DNA of 61,417 nt, taken from positions 1 to 61,417 of the forward strand of contig NZ_JAQFVF010000032.1 of assembly GCF_027789125.1 (NCBI RefSeq), read 5' to 3'. Below are positions 45,097 through 54,779 of this stretch, in pieces. Every line of letters begins with the position of its first letter. Position 1 is the first letter of the stretch. Both the position numbers and the translations under genes were made by a program. Below the pieces are notes generated by a model. The model had not been told where the DNA came from, made no database searches, and saw nothing but the letters and a program-made list of their open reading frames with translations. Source of the stretch: Paenibacillus aestuarii. Lineage in GTDB: Bacteria; Bacillota; Bacilli; Paenibacillales; NBRC-103111.

Positions 45097-45194
45097 AGTT
45101 GTAAATCTTTAATTTTATACTCTTTAAAGTTCATGCAATAGTTAGGATAGACATTACGAAGAATACACGTTCCATACAGGGGGAGGAACTTCAC

Positions 45195-46133
45195 ATGGAA
45201 GCGCTGGCGCTAGAAAGAAAAGCGGAGCAGAACCGGGAGCTCAAAGAGCGATTGCTGCAATTAAAGAAAGAACGCAATGCCATTATTCTTGCTCATTACT
45301 ATCAAAGAGACGAAGTTCAAGAAGTAGCTGATTTTCGCGGAGACTCTTTTTTGCTAGCGCAAAAAGCAGCTCAAACGGACGCAGATGTTATCGTTTTCTG
45401 CGGTGTGCATTTTATGGGAGAGAGCGCCAAGATCTTGGCTCCCAATAAGAAGGTTATTATACCGGACGAACGCGCAGGCTGCCCGATGGCCGATATGGTC
45501 AATGTGGATGGTTTGCGTGCCTTGAAGCGCCAGCATCCGAATGCCAAAGTTGTCGCTTATATCAATACGTCGGCTGAAGTGAAGTCCGAAACGGACATAT
45601 GTTGTACCTCTGCGAATGCGATCAATGTCATCAATTCCGTCGATTCAGATGAGATCATCTGGGTACCGGATAAAAATTTGGGCGACTATGTATCAAAATT
45701 CACAAGCAAAAAGATGATTATTTGGGAAGGCTATTGCAACACGCATGATATGCTGACCGTCAAAGATGTCGAGGAAATGCGTGCTCAGTATCCGAACGCG
45801 CAATTCGTGGTTCATCCGGAATGCCGTCCTGAAGTTGTGAAGATGGGGGATTTTGTGGGCAGTACCACTGCTATCATCAAATACTGCAAAGAGTCTGACT
45901 GCAAGGAGTTTATTGTCGGTACAGAGGATGGTACAGGATATCAGCTTCGTATGGACAGTCCGGATAAACAGTTCCATTTTGCTACCAAATATTTAGTTTG
46001 CCCGAACATGAAAGTGAACAACCTCAAAAAAATTGTGAAAGCTTTAGAAACTATGCAGCCAGAAATTTATGTTCCGGAAGACGTAGCAGAGAAAGCGAGA
46101 TTGTCCTTAGAGCGCATGCTACAAGTGAAGTAG
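45195..46133 (+). CDS. nadA: quinolinate synthase
   Basis: The 312-residue iron-sulphur enzyme condenses iminoaspartate with dihydroxyacetone phosphate to quinolinate for NAD synthesis. Conserved blocks are AHYYQRDEVQEVAD, FCGVHFMGESAK, TSAEVKSETDICCTSANA, VHPECRPEV and LVCPNM, which carry the cluster cysteines. GGGAGG precedes the ATG. It heads nadA-nadB-nadC, which in B. subtilis lies elsewhere as a divergently arranged set. Its stop codon lies in the second arm of a hairpin. Confidence 0.96.
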   Translation: MEALALERKAEQNRELKERLLQLKKERNAIILAHYYQRDEVQEVADFRGDSFLLAQKAAQTDADVIVFCGVHFMGESAKILAPNKKVIIPDERAGCPMADMVNVDGLRALKRQHPNAKVVAYINTSAEVKSETDICCTSANAINVINSVDSDEIIWVPDKNLGDYVSKFTSKKMIIWEGYCNTHDMLTVKDVEEMRAQYPNAQFVVHPECRPEVVKMGDFVGSTTAIIKYCKESDCKEFIVGTEDGTGYQLRMDSPDKQFHFATKYLVCPNMKVNNLKKIVKALETMQPEIYVPEDVAEKARLSLERMLQVK

Positions 46134-46141
46134 CATGCGCT
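46111..46141 (+). other. perfect 12-bp hairpin straddling the nadA stop codon
   Basis: AGCGCATGCTAC (46111-46122) and GTAGCATGCGCT (46130-46141) pair perfectly over a seven-base loop. The nadA stop TAG is at 46131-46133. No T run follows, so it is unlikely to be a simple terminator. Confidence 0.65.
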
Positions 46142-46186
46142 GCTTCCTTGTATAGGTTTGGGGAGCCCTGCCACATGAATGAACTT

Positions 46187-46206
46187 CCCTGGAGGTACCT
46201 CCGGGG
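46187..46206 (+). other. palindrome in the nadA-nadB spacer
   Basis: GGAGGTACCTCC (46191-46202) is a perfect 12-base palindrome, extended on both sides by CCCT/GGGG. It could fold in RNA or be a dimeric operator. It contains an SD-like GGAGG about 60 bases before nadB, too far to serve that gene. Confidence 0.5.
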
Positions 46207-46253
46207 TTGTTTCGTTCGTTGCGGGGAAAATTGTAGGGGACGGGTGAAGCGGC

Positions 46254-47858
46254 ATGATTCCTAGATATCTTGTAGACGTAGATTTAGACGATATTCCTCA
46301 CATACATACAGATGTAATTGTCATTGGCGCTGGGATTGCAGGATTATTTACAGCACTTCGTGCAAGTGAAACCAAACGGGTTTTAATGATCACCAAGAAG
46401 TCGTTGCTGGACAGCAATACCCGTTATGCGCAAGGGGGAATTGCGGCGGTAATCTCCGATGAAGATTCGCCGGAGTATCATATGCAAGATACGCTCATCG
46501 CCGGCGCAGGTCTCTGCTCGCCTGAGGCTGTGGATGTGCTAGTCCATGAAGGGCCTGACGGTGTACAGGACCTGATTCGCATGGGCACCCAATTCGACCT
46601 GGAGAACGGAGAATTTGCGCTCACGAAAGAAGGCGCTCACAGCCAGCGCCGCATTTTGCATGCCCATGGCGATGCCACCGGCGCCGAGATTGTACGTGCT
46701 TTATCGGAGCGGACGAAGCAGGATCCGAACATCGAGATCTGGGACGATCATTTTGTGATCGACCTGATTACGCAGGACGGCGTCTGCTACGGAGCTCTCG
46801 TGCAGAAGCCGGACGGCCAGCGGGTCTTCGTCCGCGGTAACGCGACGATTCTTTGCTCCGGCGGAGCAGGACAACTGTTCCGTTACACGACGAACCCGGA
46901 CATCGCGACAGGCGACGGCATCGCGATTGCTTATCGCGCAGGTGCGCAGATCCAGGATGTGGAATTCGTTCAATTCCACCCGACAGCGCTATGCTATCCG
47001 GGCGCACCGCGCTTCTTGATCTCCGAGGCAGTCCGCGGTGAAGGCGCTTATTTGCGCAACATCAAAGGGGAGCGCTTCATGGACAAGTATCACCCGCAGC
47101 TGGAGCTAGCTCCACGGGATGTCGTGGCTCGTGCTATTGTAGATGAAATGGAATTGAACAAATCGACATTTGTCTATTTGGACATCACGCATGAATCAGA
47201 AGAACTCATTAAGCATCGTTTTCCGACGATCTATGAATATTGCTTGAACTACGGTCTGGATATGGCGACCGACTGGATCCCTGTTGCGCCAGCCGCCCAT
47301 TATATGATGGGCGGCGTGAAGACGGACTTGCATGGGGAGACCGTCGTAAAGCGCCTTTTTGCTTGCGGTGAAGTTTCCTCCACAGGTGTACACGGGGCGA
47401 ACCGGCTAGCCAGCAACTCGCTCTCCGAAGCGATCGTATTCGGCAGGCGTATTATCGAGCGAATTCAAGCGCTGTCCCCGCTATCAGGCAACCCAACATT
47501 GCAAGCCGTGTCGCCACGTCTGGAGAACCCAAAGCAAGCTGTCGTGGAACGCAAACTGAAGCTGCAGAAAGTTATGCTTCGCTATGCGGGTCTGAAACGT
47601 TCGGCCAAAGGTTTGCAGAAAGGGTATGAAGAGTTAACGCGGCAGCTGTCGATTTATGATACGCATATGACGAAACGCGAAGACTACGAATTCGCGAATT
47701 TATTGACCTGCTCATTGCTTACTACAACGGCAGCGCTGGCGCGTGAAGAAAGCCGCGGCGGGCATTATCGGGAGGATTTCCCAGAACGGGATGACCTGCA
47801 GTGGAAGAAGCATATTGTCTTTAAGCACGGGGAAGATAGGGTAGAGGAGTGGATTTAA
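46254..47858 (+). CDS. nadB: L-aspartate oxidase
   Basis: The 534-residue flavoprotein oxidises L-aspartate to iminoaspartate, the NadA substrate. The FAD-binding VIVIGAGIAGLF (residues about 21-32), the RYAQGGIAAV loop, the SEAVRGEGAYLRN block and the fumarate-reductase-like C-terminal domain are present. The ATG 46254 is preceded by GGTGAAG, a modest site. The 120-base gap from nadA holds two hairpins that could adjust expression between the genes. Confidence 0.96.
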   Translation: MIPRYLVDVDLDDIPHIHTDVIVIGAGIAGLFTALRASETKRVLMITKKSLLDSNTRYAQGGIAAVISDEDSPEYHMQDTLIAGAGLCSPEAVDVLVHEGPDGVQDLIRMGTQFDLENGEFALTKEGAHSQRRILHAHGDATGAEIVRALSERTKQDPNIEIWDDHFVIDLITQDGVCYGALVQKPDGQRVFVRGNATILCSGGAGQLFRYTTNPDIATGDGIAIAYRAGAQIQDVEFVQFHPTALCYPGAPRFLISEAVRGEGAYLRNIKGERFMDKYHPQLELAPRDVVARAIVDEMELNKSTFVYLDITHESEELIKHRFPTIYEYCLNYGLDMATDWIPVAPAAHYMMGGVKTDLHGETVVKRLFACGEVSSTGVHGANRLASNSLSEAIVFGRRIIERIQALSPLSGNPTLQAVSPRLENPKQAVVERKLKLQKVMLRYAGLKRSAKGLQKGYEELTRQLSIYDTHMTKREDYEFANLLTCSLLTTTAALAREESRGGHYREDFPERDDLQWKKHIVFKHGEDRVEEWI

Positions 47859-47859
47859 T

Positions 47860-48729
47860 ATGCTGGATTTGAATATGGAACTTATTCGCAAAAATATTCG
47901 TTTATGGTTAGAAGAAGATATCGGCACCGGTGATGTAACGACCTTGACTACGATCCCTTTGGAACAAGCATCCAAGGGGATTATCCACGTCAAAGAAGAC
48001 GGGATTGTATGCGGGCTGCCTATCGCTCGGGCGGTGTTTAACGTCGTAGATCCTTCGCTCCGTTTTGAACCTCAAGTACAGGAAGGCACGTCTGTTAAGA
48101 AAGGGATCGTTCTCGCCGTCGTGGAAGGGAACACCAGAAGCATCCTGCTTGGCGAACGGTTAAGCCTGAATTTGATGCAGCGCATGTCGGGCATCGCGAC
48201 GCGGACGCGCCAGTTTATCGAAGCGCTCGAAGGCTTGCCGACGCGATTGGTTGATACGAGAAAAACGACGCCTGGCCACAGGCTGCTGGAGAAATATGCT
48301 GTACGCGTAGGCGGAGGCCATAATCACCGTTTCGGCCTTTATGATGCTGTCATGATCAAGGACAACCATATCAAAGGCGCGGGCGGCATCACGCAAGCGA
48401 TCCAAGCAGCTCGGCTGCAAATTCCCCATACGATGAAGATTGAGGTGGAGGTCGAGAGTTTCGAACAATTGCATGAAGCTCTGCAAGCGGGAGCGGATAT
48501 CATCATGCTGGATAACATGGCGCCGGAACAAATGAAAGAGGCGGTTGCAATAATTAAAAACAAAGCGCCGCATATTGTAGTAGAGGGCTCTGGTTCCGTG
48601 ACCGTTCAAACGATCAAAAAGATTGCTGAAACAGGAGTCGACGTGATTTCGGTCGGTCGTCTGACGTACTCTGTGACGGCGCTCGATATTAGTTTGGATT
48701 TGAACGAACGGAAGGGGACTGCTTTATGA
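47860..48729 (+). CDS. nadC: nicotinate-nucleotide pyrophosphorylase (quinolinate phosphoribosyltransferase)
   Basis: The 289-residue enzyme converts quinolinate and PRPP to nicotinate mononucleotide. Family blocks are [44 protein letters not shown] and KDNHI. It starts one base after the nadB stop, with AGAGGAG upstream. Its last four bases overlap coaX (ATGA), joining NAD and CoA synthesis in one transcript. Confidence 0.96.
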   Translation: MLDLNMELIRKNIRLWLEEDIGTGDVTTLTTIPLEQASKGIIHVKEDGIVCGLPIARAVFNVVDPSLRFEPQVQEGTSVKKGIVLAVVEGNTRSILLGERLSLNLMQRMSGIATRTRQFIEALEGLPTRLVDTRKTTPGHRLLEKYAVRVGGGHNHRFGLYDAVMIKDNHIKGAGGITQAIQAARLQIPHTMKIEVEVESFEQLHEALQAGADIIMLDNMAPEQMKEAVAIIKNKAPHIVVEGSGSVTVQTIKKIAETGVDVISVGRLTYSVTALDISLDLNERKGTAL

Positions 48730-49490
48730 TTCTTGTTGTAGACGTAGGTAACACGAATATTGTACTCGGCCTTTACCAGGAGCGCACGCTGCTCCATCAC
48801 TGGCGCATCAGCACGAATCGTTCGGCGACAGTGGATGAGTACGGCATGCTGCTGCATAGCTTGTTCCAGCATTCGGGGATTACCTTTGCCCAGGTGGAGG
48901 GCGTTATTATTTCTTCCGTGGTGCCTCCGCTTATGAATGTTATGGAAAACCTTTGCTTACACTATCTGAAAAGGACGCCATTCGTCGTCGGCCCAGGGAT
49001 CAAAACAGGGCTGAATGTGCGCGTTGATAACCCGAAAGAGGTTGGTGCAGATCGAATTGTTAATGCCGTTGCGGCGCTGGAGCTTTACGGAGCGCCATGC
49101 ATCATTGTCGATTTCGGAACAGCAACGACATATGACTACATCGACCCGTCACAGCAGCTGGTAGGCTGCGCGATCGCTCCGGGTATCGGTATTTCCACAG
49201 AGGCGTTGTATCAGAAGGCGGCGAAGCTTCCGCGAATTGAACTGGTGAAACCGAAAAGCGTTGTCGGCCGCAATACGGTTGCTGCCATGCAAGCCGGTAT
49301 TATTTTTGGCTATGTCGGTCAAGTGGACGGTATCGTAGAGCGGGTGAAAGAGGAGTTTAATACGAACCCTACGGTTATTGCGACAGGTGGATTGGCAGAG
49401 CTCATCTCCAGTGAGTCTCGCACGATTCAAATTGTAAATCCGCTGCTTACGCTGCAGGGCTTACAAATGATTTACGAGAAAAATGCATAA
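48726..49490 (+). CDS. coaX: type III pantothenate kinase
   Basis: The 254-residue ASKHA-fold kinase starts coenzyme A synthesis. The N-terminal [14 protein letters not shown] phosphate-binding loop, [11 protein letters not shown] and the [13 protein letters not shown] motif near 130-145 are present. It overlaps nadC by four bases. In B. subtilis the gene follows ftsH directly; here nadABC stands between. Confidence 0.95.
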   Translation: MILVVDVGNTNIVLGLYQERTLLHHWRISTNRSATVDEYGMLLHSLFQHSGITFAQVEGVIISSVVPPLMNVMENLCLHYLKRTPFVVGPGIKTGLNVRVDNPKEVGADRIVNAVAALELYGAPCIIVDFGTATTYDYIDPSQQLVGCAIAPGIGISTEALYQKAAKLPRIELVKPKSVVGRNTVAAMQAGIIFGYVGQVDGIVERVKEEFNTNPTVIATGGLAELISSESRTIQIVNPLLTLQGLQMIYEKNA

Positions 49491-49514
49491 GCAAAGAGCA
49501 AGAAAGGAACAGTC

Positions 49515-50405
49515 ATGAGTGATTATTTAATAAGGGGCACAGCGCTTGGAGGGAAAGTCCGTGCGTTCGCAGTTCAAACGACGGCTATAACAGAAGAGCT
49601 GAGTCAGAGGCATCAATCGACGCCGACGGCGACTGCAGCTTTAGGGAGAACCGCCGCTGCCGGTCTTCTTATGGGCGCAATGCTGAAGGGCGAAGAGCAT
49701 CTTATCATTCAGGTAAAAGGGAATGGACCGATCGGTCAGATCGTTGTCGACGCCAATGCCAAGGGAGAAGTGCGCGGTTATGTGGATAACCCGCAAGTAG
49801 ACCCGCCGCTGAAAGCGAACGGTAAATTAGATGTGTCTGGAGCCGTAGGGACAGATGGATTTTTATACATAACGAAAGATTTAGGTTTAAAAGAGCCTTA
49901 TAGAGGCAGTGTGCCGATCGTATCCGGGGAGTTGGCGGAAGATTTTACGTTCTATTTTGCCAAGTCGGAACAAACGCCTTCAGCCGTAGCACTAGGTGTA
50001 TTGGTTGATCGCGATCATTCCATTCGCGCTGCAGGCGGATTCGTCATTCAATTGCTGCCAGGTCTATCCAACGAAGAGATCGCCGAAATCGAAGATATGC
50101 TTGCTCGCATTCCCTCTTTTACGACCATGCTCGATAGCGGATTGAACTTGGAGGGGATTTTACAGACCGTGCTTCCTTCGGTACAAATCCTCGACCGGAT
50201 GGAAGTCAAATTCCGCTGCAAATGCAATCGGGAACGGGTTGAACAAACCTTGCTTTCTGTTGGCAAGGATGAGCTTCAAGAGATTTTGGACGACGAGGGC
50301 TTTGCTGAGGTTGTTTGCCATTTCTGCAATGAGGCTTACCGGTTTAATGAAGAAGATCTGAAGCGGATGATCGCTCAGTTACAACCTGGGAAAGTAGAAC
50401 AATAG
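49515..50405 (+). CDS. hslO: redox-regulated chaperone Hsp33
   Basis: The 296-residue protein has the Hsp33 substrate-binding domain and a C-terminal zinc switch of four cysteines: C235, C237, C268 and C271 (CKC and CHFC). Oxidation of these activates the chaperone. GAAAGGA precedes ATG 49515. The coaX-hslO-yacD-cysK order matches B. subtilis. Confidence 0.96.
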   Translation: MSDYLIRGTALGGKVRAFAVQTTAITEELSQRHQSTPTATAALGRTAAAGLLMGAMLKGEEHLIIQVKGNGPIGQIVVDANAKGEVRGYVDNPQVDPPLKANGKLDVSGAVGTDGFLYITKDLGLKEPYRGSVPIVSGELAEDFTFYFAKSEQTPSAVALGVLVDRDHSIRAAGGFVIQLLPGLSNEEIAEIEDMLARIPSFTTMLDSGLNLEGILQTVLPSVQILDRMEVKFRCKCNRERVEQTLLSVGKDELQEILDDEGFAEVVCHFCNEAYRFNEEDLKRMIAQLQPGKVEQ

Positions 50406-50426
50406 GAAGCAAAAGAGGGAATCAGG

Positions 50427-51377
50427 ATGCGGAACGAAAAGCGACTGTGGGGAGTCATCGGCTTGATGGCCGTATGTATTCTTGTGCTAGCTTCCTTGTT
50501 GATCGCCCGTTCCACGAACCAGCCGGAATCCACGCAATCGCCTGTGCCGCAGCAGCGGGGGGAAACAGATAAAGAGCGGATAGTTGCCAAAGTAGGAAAT
50601 CGGGAAATTACGATTCAAGAGCTTCAAACGGCGCTGGAACGCCAATATGGAACAGAGCTGCTTAATCAATTGCTGGATCGTGAAGCGCTGCAGTTAGAAG
50701 GTAGTGAGACGGGGACGACCATCGGAGATGCGGAGATCGATCGTGAATTGAAGCGGATGCAGCAAGGATACGAAAGTGAAGATCGGTTCTATGCATCCAT
50801 GAAAGATCAATTAGGGATGTCGAAGGAACAAATTAGAGAAGATGTGCACAATAAGCTGCTGTTAGAGAAGTTGGCCACGAGCAAAATCGTCATCACAGAT
50901 GCGATGGTTAATGATTATATCAAGACGCATCCCGACGAATTCAAGCAGGAGACCGAGTACAACATTCAGCAAATCATTGTCTCTACGAAAGAGCAGGCGA
51001 ATAAAGTGCTTGCGGAGCTGGCTAAGGGTGAAGATTTCGCCATCCTGGCCAGAGATCGTTCGCTTGATGATGCTACGAACAATAGCGGCGGCGATTTGGG
51101 CTGGATTGAAGGCAACGATCCCTTCGTCGAAGCACCGATTCTCGAAGCGGCGAAGCAACTCAAGATCGGAGATGTCAGCAAGCCGGTTCAAGTGCAGCAG
51201 GGTTTCGCGATTGTGAAGCTGAAGAGCCGTCGAGATAAAGAGAACCCCGATCAAGCCTATATCCGCGACAATGTAAGAAAAGAGCTTGCCCTGCAAGAAG
51301 CGCCGCCATTAAAAGAGTTTGTGGCGGGCCTAAGGGCCAAGTGGGGCGTTAAGATCATGGACCCACAATTCCAATAG
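50427..51377 (+). CDS. membrane-anchored parvulin-type peptidyl-prolyl isomerase (YacD-like)
   Basis: The 316-residue protein has one N-terminal membrane helix (about residues 9-26) with no lipobox Cys, a SurA-type N-terminal region, and a parvulin domain at about 170-275 (YNIQQIIVSTKEQA, DFAILARDRSLDDATNNSGGDLGW, QQGFAIVKLKSR). It is a second extracytoplasmic foldase in the window, unlike the lipoprotein at 28135. The context matches B. subtilis yacD. Confidence 0.88.
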   Translation: MRNEKRLWGVIGLMAVCILVLASLLIARSTNQPESTQSPVPQQRGETDKERIVAKVGNREITIQELQTALERQYGTELLNQLLDREALQLEGSETGTTIGDAEIDRELKRMQQGYESEDRFYASMKDQLGMSKEQIREDVHNKLLLEKLATSKIVITDAMVNDYIKTHPDEFKQETEYNIQQIIVSTKEQANKVLAELAKGEDFAILARDRSLDDATNNSGGDLGWIEGNDPFVEAPILEAAKQLKIGDVSKPVQVQQGFAIVKLKSRRDKENPDQAYIRDNVRKELALQEAPPLKEFVAGLRAKWGVKIMDPQFQ

Positions 51378-51395
51378 CCTGTTTCCAAAATTTAA

Positions 51396-51465
51396 TTGAC
51401 AACCTTTAGGCGCAATTGATAAGATAAAAGTATTAATACCGACTAAACAGCTCGGAAATAATTAA
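51396..51465 (+). promoter_or_regulatory. cysK promoter with downstream dyad
   Basis: TTGACA (51396-51401) and TAAGAT (51420-51425) are spaced by 18 bases. Downstream, ACCGA (51438-51442) and TCGGA (51452-51456) lie in an imperfect dyad spanning 51431-51465, flanked by TATTAAT and AATTAA. Its place fits a repressor site such as CymR, which controls cysK in B. subtilis, but I cannot assign it. Confidence 0.5.
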
Positions 51466-51490
51466 TTTCTCAATCCGGAGGGGAAATCGC

Positions 51491-52429
51491 ATGGCAAAGT
51501 TAGTGCAAAGCGTTACGGAATTGATTGGGGATACACCGCTCGTTCGCTTGAACCGCGTTGTTCCTGAGGGCAGTGCTGAAGTATACGTGAAACTTGAGTA
51601 TCAGAACCCGGGCGCAAGCGTGAAAGACCGTATTGCCATCTCCATGGTCGAAGTTGCAGAGCAAGAAGGCAAGCTGAAGCCGGGCGACACGATTGTTGAG
51701 CCTACTAGCGGTAACACTGGAATCGGATTAGCCATGGTTGCTGCAGCGAAGGGTTACAAAGCCATCCTCGTTATGCCAGAGACGATGAGTATGGAGCGAC
51801 GCAACTTGCTTCGCGCATATGGCGCTGAGCTTGTGCTGACACCTGGTGCGGAAGGTATGAAAGGCGCGATTCGCCGTGCAGAAGAACTGCAAGCGGAGAA
51901 TCCAAGCTACTTCATCCCGCAGCAATTCAATAACCAAGCGAATGTGAAAATTCACCGTGAAACGACAGGCCCTGAGATCGTCGAAGCGATTAAAGGCCAT
52001 GATGGCAAGCTGGATGCGTTCGTCGCCGGTATCGGTACAGGCGGAACGATTACAGGCGCAGGCGGCGTTCTGAAAGAAAGCTTCCCAGACATCAAGGTTT
52101 ATGCGGTAGAGCCTGCGGCATCCCCGGTTCTTTCCGGCGGCAAGCCAGGTCCACATAAAATTCAAGGTATCGGTGCGGGCTTTGTGCCTAGCATTCTGAA
52201 TACGAACATCTACGACGAGATCGTTCAAGTTGAGAATGATGATGCGTTCGAAACTTCCCGCCGTGTGGCCAAAGAAGAGGGTATCCTCGGCGGTATCTCT
52301 TCAGGCGCAGCAATTTTTGCAGCATTGAAAGTGGCAAAAGAATTAGGCCCTGGCAAGCGTGTCGTAGCGGTCATCCCAAGTAATGGCGAACGCTACCTCA
52401 GTACGCCGCTGTATCAATTCGAAGATTAG
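51491..52429 (+). CDS. cysK: cysteine synthase A (O-acetylserine sulfhydrylase)
   Basis: The 312-residue PLP enzyme makes cysteine from O-acetylserine and sulphide. The Schiff-base Lys45 is in PGASVKDR, and the PLP-phosphate loop [16 protein letters not shown] and SSGAA are present. GGAGGGG precedes ATG 51491. It has its own promoter and terminator. CysK also binds and activates the regulator CymR in Bacillus. Confidence 0.97.
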   Translation: MAKLVQSVTELIGDTPLVRLNRVVPEGSAEVYVKLEYQNPGASVKDRIAISMVEVAEQEGKLKPGDTIVEPTSGNTGIGLAMVAAAKGYKAILVMPETMSMERRNLLRAYGAELVLTPGAEGMKGAIRRAEELQAENPSYFIPQQFNNQANVKIHRETTGPEIVEAIKGHDGKLDAFVAGIGTGGTITGAGGVLKESFPDIKVYAVEPAASPVLSGGKPGPHKIQGIGAGFVPSILNTNIYDEIVQVENDDAFETSRRVAKEEGILGGISSGAAIFAALKVAKELGPGKRVVAVIPSNGERYLSTPLYQFED

Positions 52430-52442
52430 TTTGTACGAGGTG

Positions 52443-52475
52443 AGCCTCCAACGTAAAGGTTGGGGGCTTTTTTTC
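52443..52475 (+). terminator. rho-independent terminator after cysK
   Basis: AGCCTCCAAC (52443-52452) pairs with GTTGGGGGCT (52459-52468), followed by six or more T. Confidence 0.88.
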
Positions 52476-52587
52476 TATAGGCACATAGAGTATACTTGTG
52501 ACAATATCGTGAAGGCGGACTAGGACATCTCGGAGAGGGGGCCAGCCCGCTTTCCTTACACTTAAACGGCCTATCAGGGGGAGCGTA

Positions 52588-54162
52588 ATGATTTTAACAA
52601 CGATGGAGCAGTGGCGCAGGTGGGTATCCACTTCTACGATGCTGCCCTATGTCATCAAGATTGGGCTCGCAGATGATCGAGTGGCTTCATGGGAGGGCGC
52701 TTGGAAACAGGCTGCTGCCGATTCTTTTGTTTTGGAGAGTGGTAAGGGAGGCCGTTATACATGTTTTGGACTCCGGCCGACTTCAACGATCAGCGGAAAA
52801 GGCAATAATGCGGAGATTACTATAAACGCTACACCTATAGATAATATGCATGGGCTTACAAGTTCCTATCAATCTAGCGTGACGCGCGTGCAGGGGGCTC
52901 CGCTTGACGTGGTGAAGCAATGGATGGCTCCCTATGTGAGCCCCAAAGTGGAGGGAGCGCCTAAGTTTCTGGGAGGCTGCGTCGGTTATTGGAGTTACGA
53001 CGTGATTCGCACGATTGAAAAGCTTCCGGAACAGACGTTCGATGATCTCGCGATCCCGGATTACAGCTTTGCGATGTATGACCAAGTATGGACTTTGGAT
53101 CACGTAGACAAAAGTCTTTTCGTTGCCGTGCACATGCCGATTCTCGGCATACAGGCTGGAGATGACGGAGGCTTACAGCGATTGTATGATCAAGCGCATG
53201 AACGTGCCGAAGATATGCTAAGCCGTTGGCATGCGATTCGTGCCGGCAACTGGTCGTCTGATGCACCGCAGACCGAAGGGATGACACGCGAGCAGATGCA
53301 TATCGATGTCGAGCGGATCGAAGGCGTGCAGCCGGCCTTTCGCAAAGACGATTTCATGAATGCCGTTGAGCGCATTCAGGCTTATATCTCGCAAGGCGAC
53401 GTGTTCCAAGTCAACTTGTCCGTCAGGCAGAGCCGCAAGCTCAGCACGTCGCCAGAGGCGATTTACGAGGCGCTGCGCGTCGTCAACCCGTCGCCGTACA
53501 TGGGCCTGCTCCGGTTTGCCGGCTTCGCCCTCGTCTCGGGCTCGCCCGAGCTGCTCGTGCAGCTCGAAGACGGCGTGCTGCGCACACGGCCGATCGCGGG
53601 CACCCGCCCGCGCGGCAAGGACGAGCAGGATGACCTGCGCCTGGCTGGCGAGCTCGTCGATAACGACAAAGAGCGCGCCGAGCATGTCATGCTGGTCGAC
53701 CTCGAGCGCAACGACCTCGGACGCATCGCGAAGTTCGGCTCCGTCCGGGTCAAGGATTTCATGGTCATCGAATACTATTCCCACGTGATGCATATCGTTT
53801 CCGAAGTCGTCGGCGAGCTGGCGGAGGGCAAGGATGCCTACGATGTCATAGCGGCAACCTTTCCGGGCGGCACCATTACAGGCGCGCCGAAGATCCGCAC
53901 GATGGAAATTATCGAGGAGCTTGAGCCGGTGCGCCGTGGACCGTATACAGGATCTATGGGATGGATTGACTATAACGGCAATATGGAATTTAATATTATT
54001 ATACGCACGCTGGTAGCCGTGGACGGCATGGGGCATATTCAGGCAGGAGCAGGAATTGTTATAGATTCCGTGCCTGAGAGAGAGTATGTCGAGTCGTTGA
54101 ACAAGGCCAAAGCGATGTGGAAAGCGATAGAATACAGTGAGCGGAGCATGAGCCGAGCTTAA
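52588..54162 (+). CDS. pabB: aminodeoxychorismate synthase component I
   Basis: The 524-residue protein belongs to the chorismate-utilising TrpE/PabB family. Motifs include [39 protein letters not shown] and EFNIIIRTL. It lies in the folate operon with pabA and pabC, so PabB is preferred over TrpE. The position that is Lys in E. coli PabB (PIKGT) is Ala here, as in TrpE; that may alter the chemistry. GGGGGAG precedes ATG 52588. Confidence 0.9.
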   Translation: MILTTMEQWRRWVSTSTMLPYVIKIGLADDRVASWEGAWKQAAADSFVLESGKGGRYTCFGLRPTSTISGKGNNAEITINATPIDNMHGLTSSYQSSVTRVQGAPLDVVKQWMAPYVSPKVEGAPKFLGGCVGYWSYDVIRTIEKLPEQTFDDLAIPDYSFAMYDQVWTLDHVDKSLFVAVHMPILGIQAGDDGGLQRLYDQAHERAEDMLSRWHAIRAGNWSSDAPQTEGMTREQMHIDVERIEGVQPAFRKDDFMNAVERIQAYISQGDVFQVNLSVRQSRKLSTSPEAIYEALRVVNPSPYMGLLRFAGFALVSGSPELLVQLEDGVLRTRPIAGTRPRGKDEQDDLRLAGELVDNDKERAEHVMLVDLERNDLGRIAKFGSVRVKDFMVIEYYSHVMHIVSEVVGELAEGKDAYDVIAATFPGGTITGAPKIRTMEIIEELEPVRRGPYTGSMGWIDYNGNMEFNIIIRTLVAVDGMGHIQAGAGIVIDSVPEREYVESLNKAKAMWKAIEYSERSMSRA

Positions 54163-54194
54163 GCCCGGAGGGGCTGACGAAAGGGGAGCTGAGC

Positions 54195-54776
54195 ATGATT
54201 TTAGTGATCGACAATTATGATTCATTTACGTACAATCTCGTCCAGTACTTAGGGGAGATTGGCGAAGAGGTGACCGTCCGCCGGAATGATGAGATTGATT
54301 TGGCGGGGGTTGAAGCGTTGGCGCCGGACCATATTTTGATCTCACCAGGACCTTGTACACCTAATGAAGCAGGCATCAGTCTAGCAATAATTGATCATTT
54401 TAAAGGCAAGATTCCGATCTTCGGTGTTTGTCTCGGTCATCAGTCCATCGGGCAAGCGTTCGGCGGTGAAGTGATTCGTGCGGAGCGTTTGATGCACGGG
54501 AAGACGTCACCGATATATCACGACGGCCAAACGTTGTTTGAAGGGCTACCATCGCCGTTTACAGCAACGCGTTATCATTCGCTGATCGTGAAGGCAGAGA
54601 CGCTTCCGGATTGTTTGGAAGTGAGCGCCCATACGGCTGAAGGCGAAATTATGGCGCTGCGGCATAAGGAATATCCGATTGAGGGCGTTCAGTTTCATCC
54701 GGAATCGATTATTACCGATCATGGCCATCAAATTTTACGCAATTTCCTTCGCCGTACAGCTAAAGCAGGAGTATAA
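54195..54776 (+). CDS. pabA: aminodeoxychorismate/anthranilate synthase glutamine amidotransferase
   Basis: The 193-residue glutamine amidotransferase supplies ammonia to PabB. Catalytic Cys79 is in GVCLGHQ, and the His/Glu pair in QFHPESI is near residue 170. In B. subtilis the same subunit serves both folate and tryptophan synthesis. AAAGGGGAG precedes ATG 54195. Confidence 0.95.
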   Translation: MILVIDNYDSFTYNLVQYLGEIGEEVTVRRNDEIDLAGVEALAPDHILISPGPCTPNEAGISLAIIDHFKGKIPIFGVCLGHQSIGQAFGGEVIRAERLMHGKTSPIYHDGQTLFEGLPSPFTATRYHSLIVKAETLPDCLEVSAHTAEGEIMALRHKEYPIEGVQFHPESIITDHGHQILRNFLRRTAKAGV

Positions 54777-54779
54777 CCC

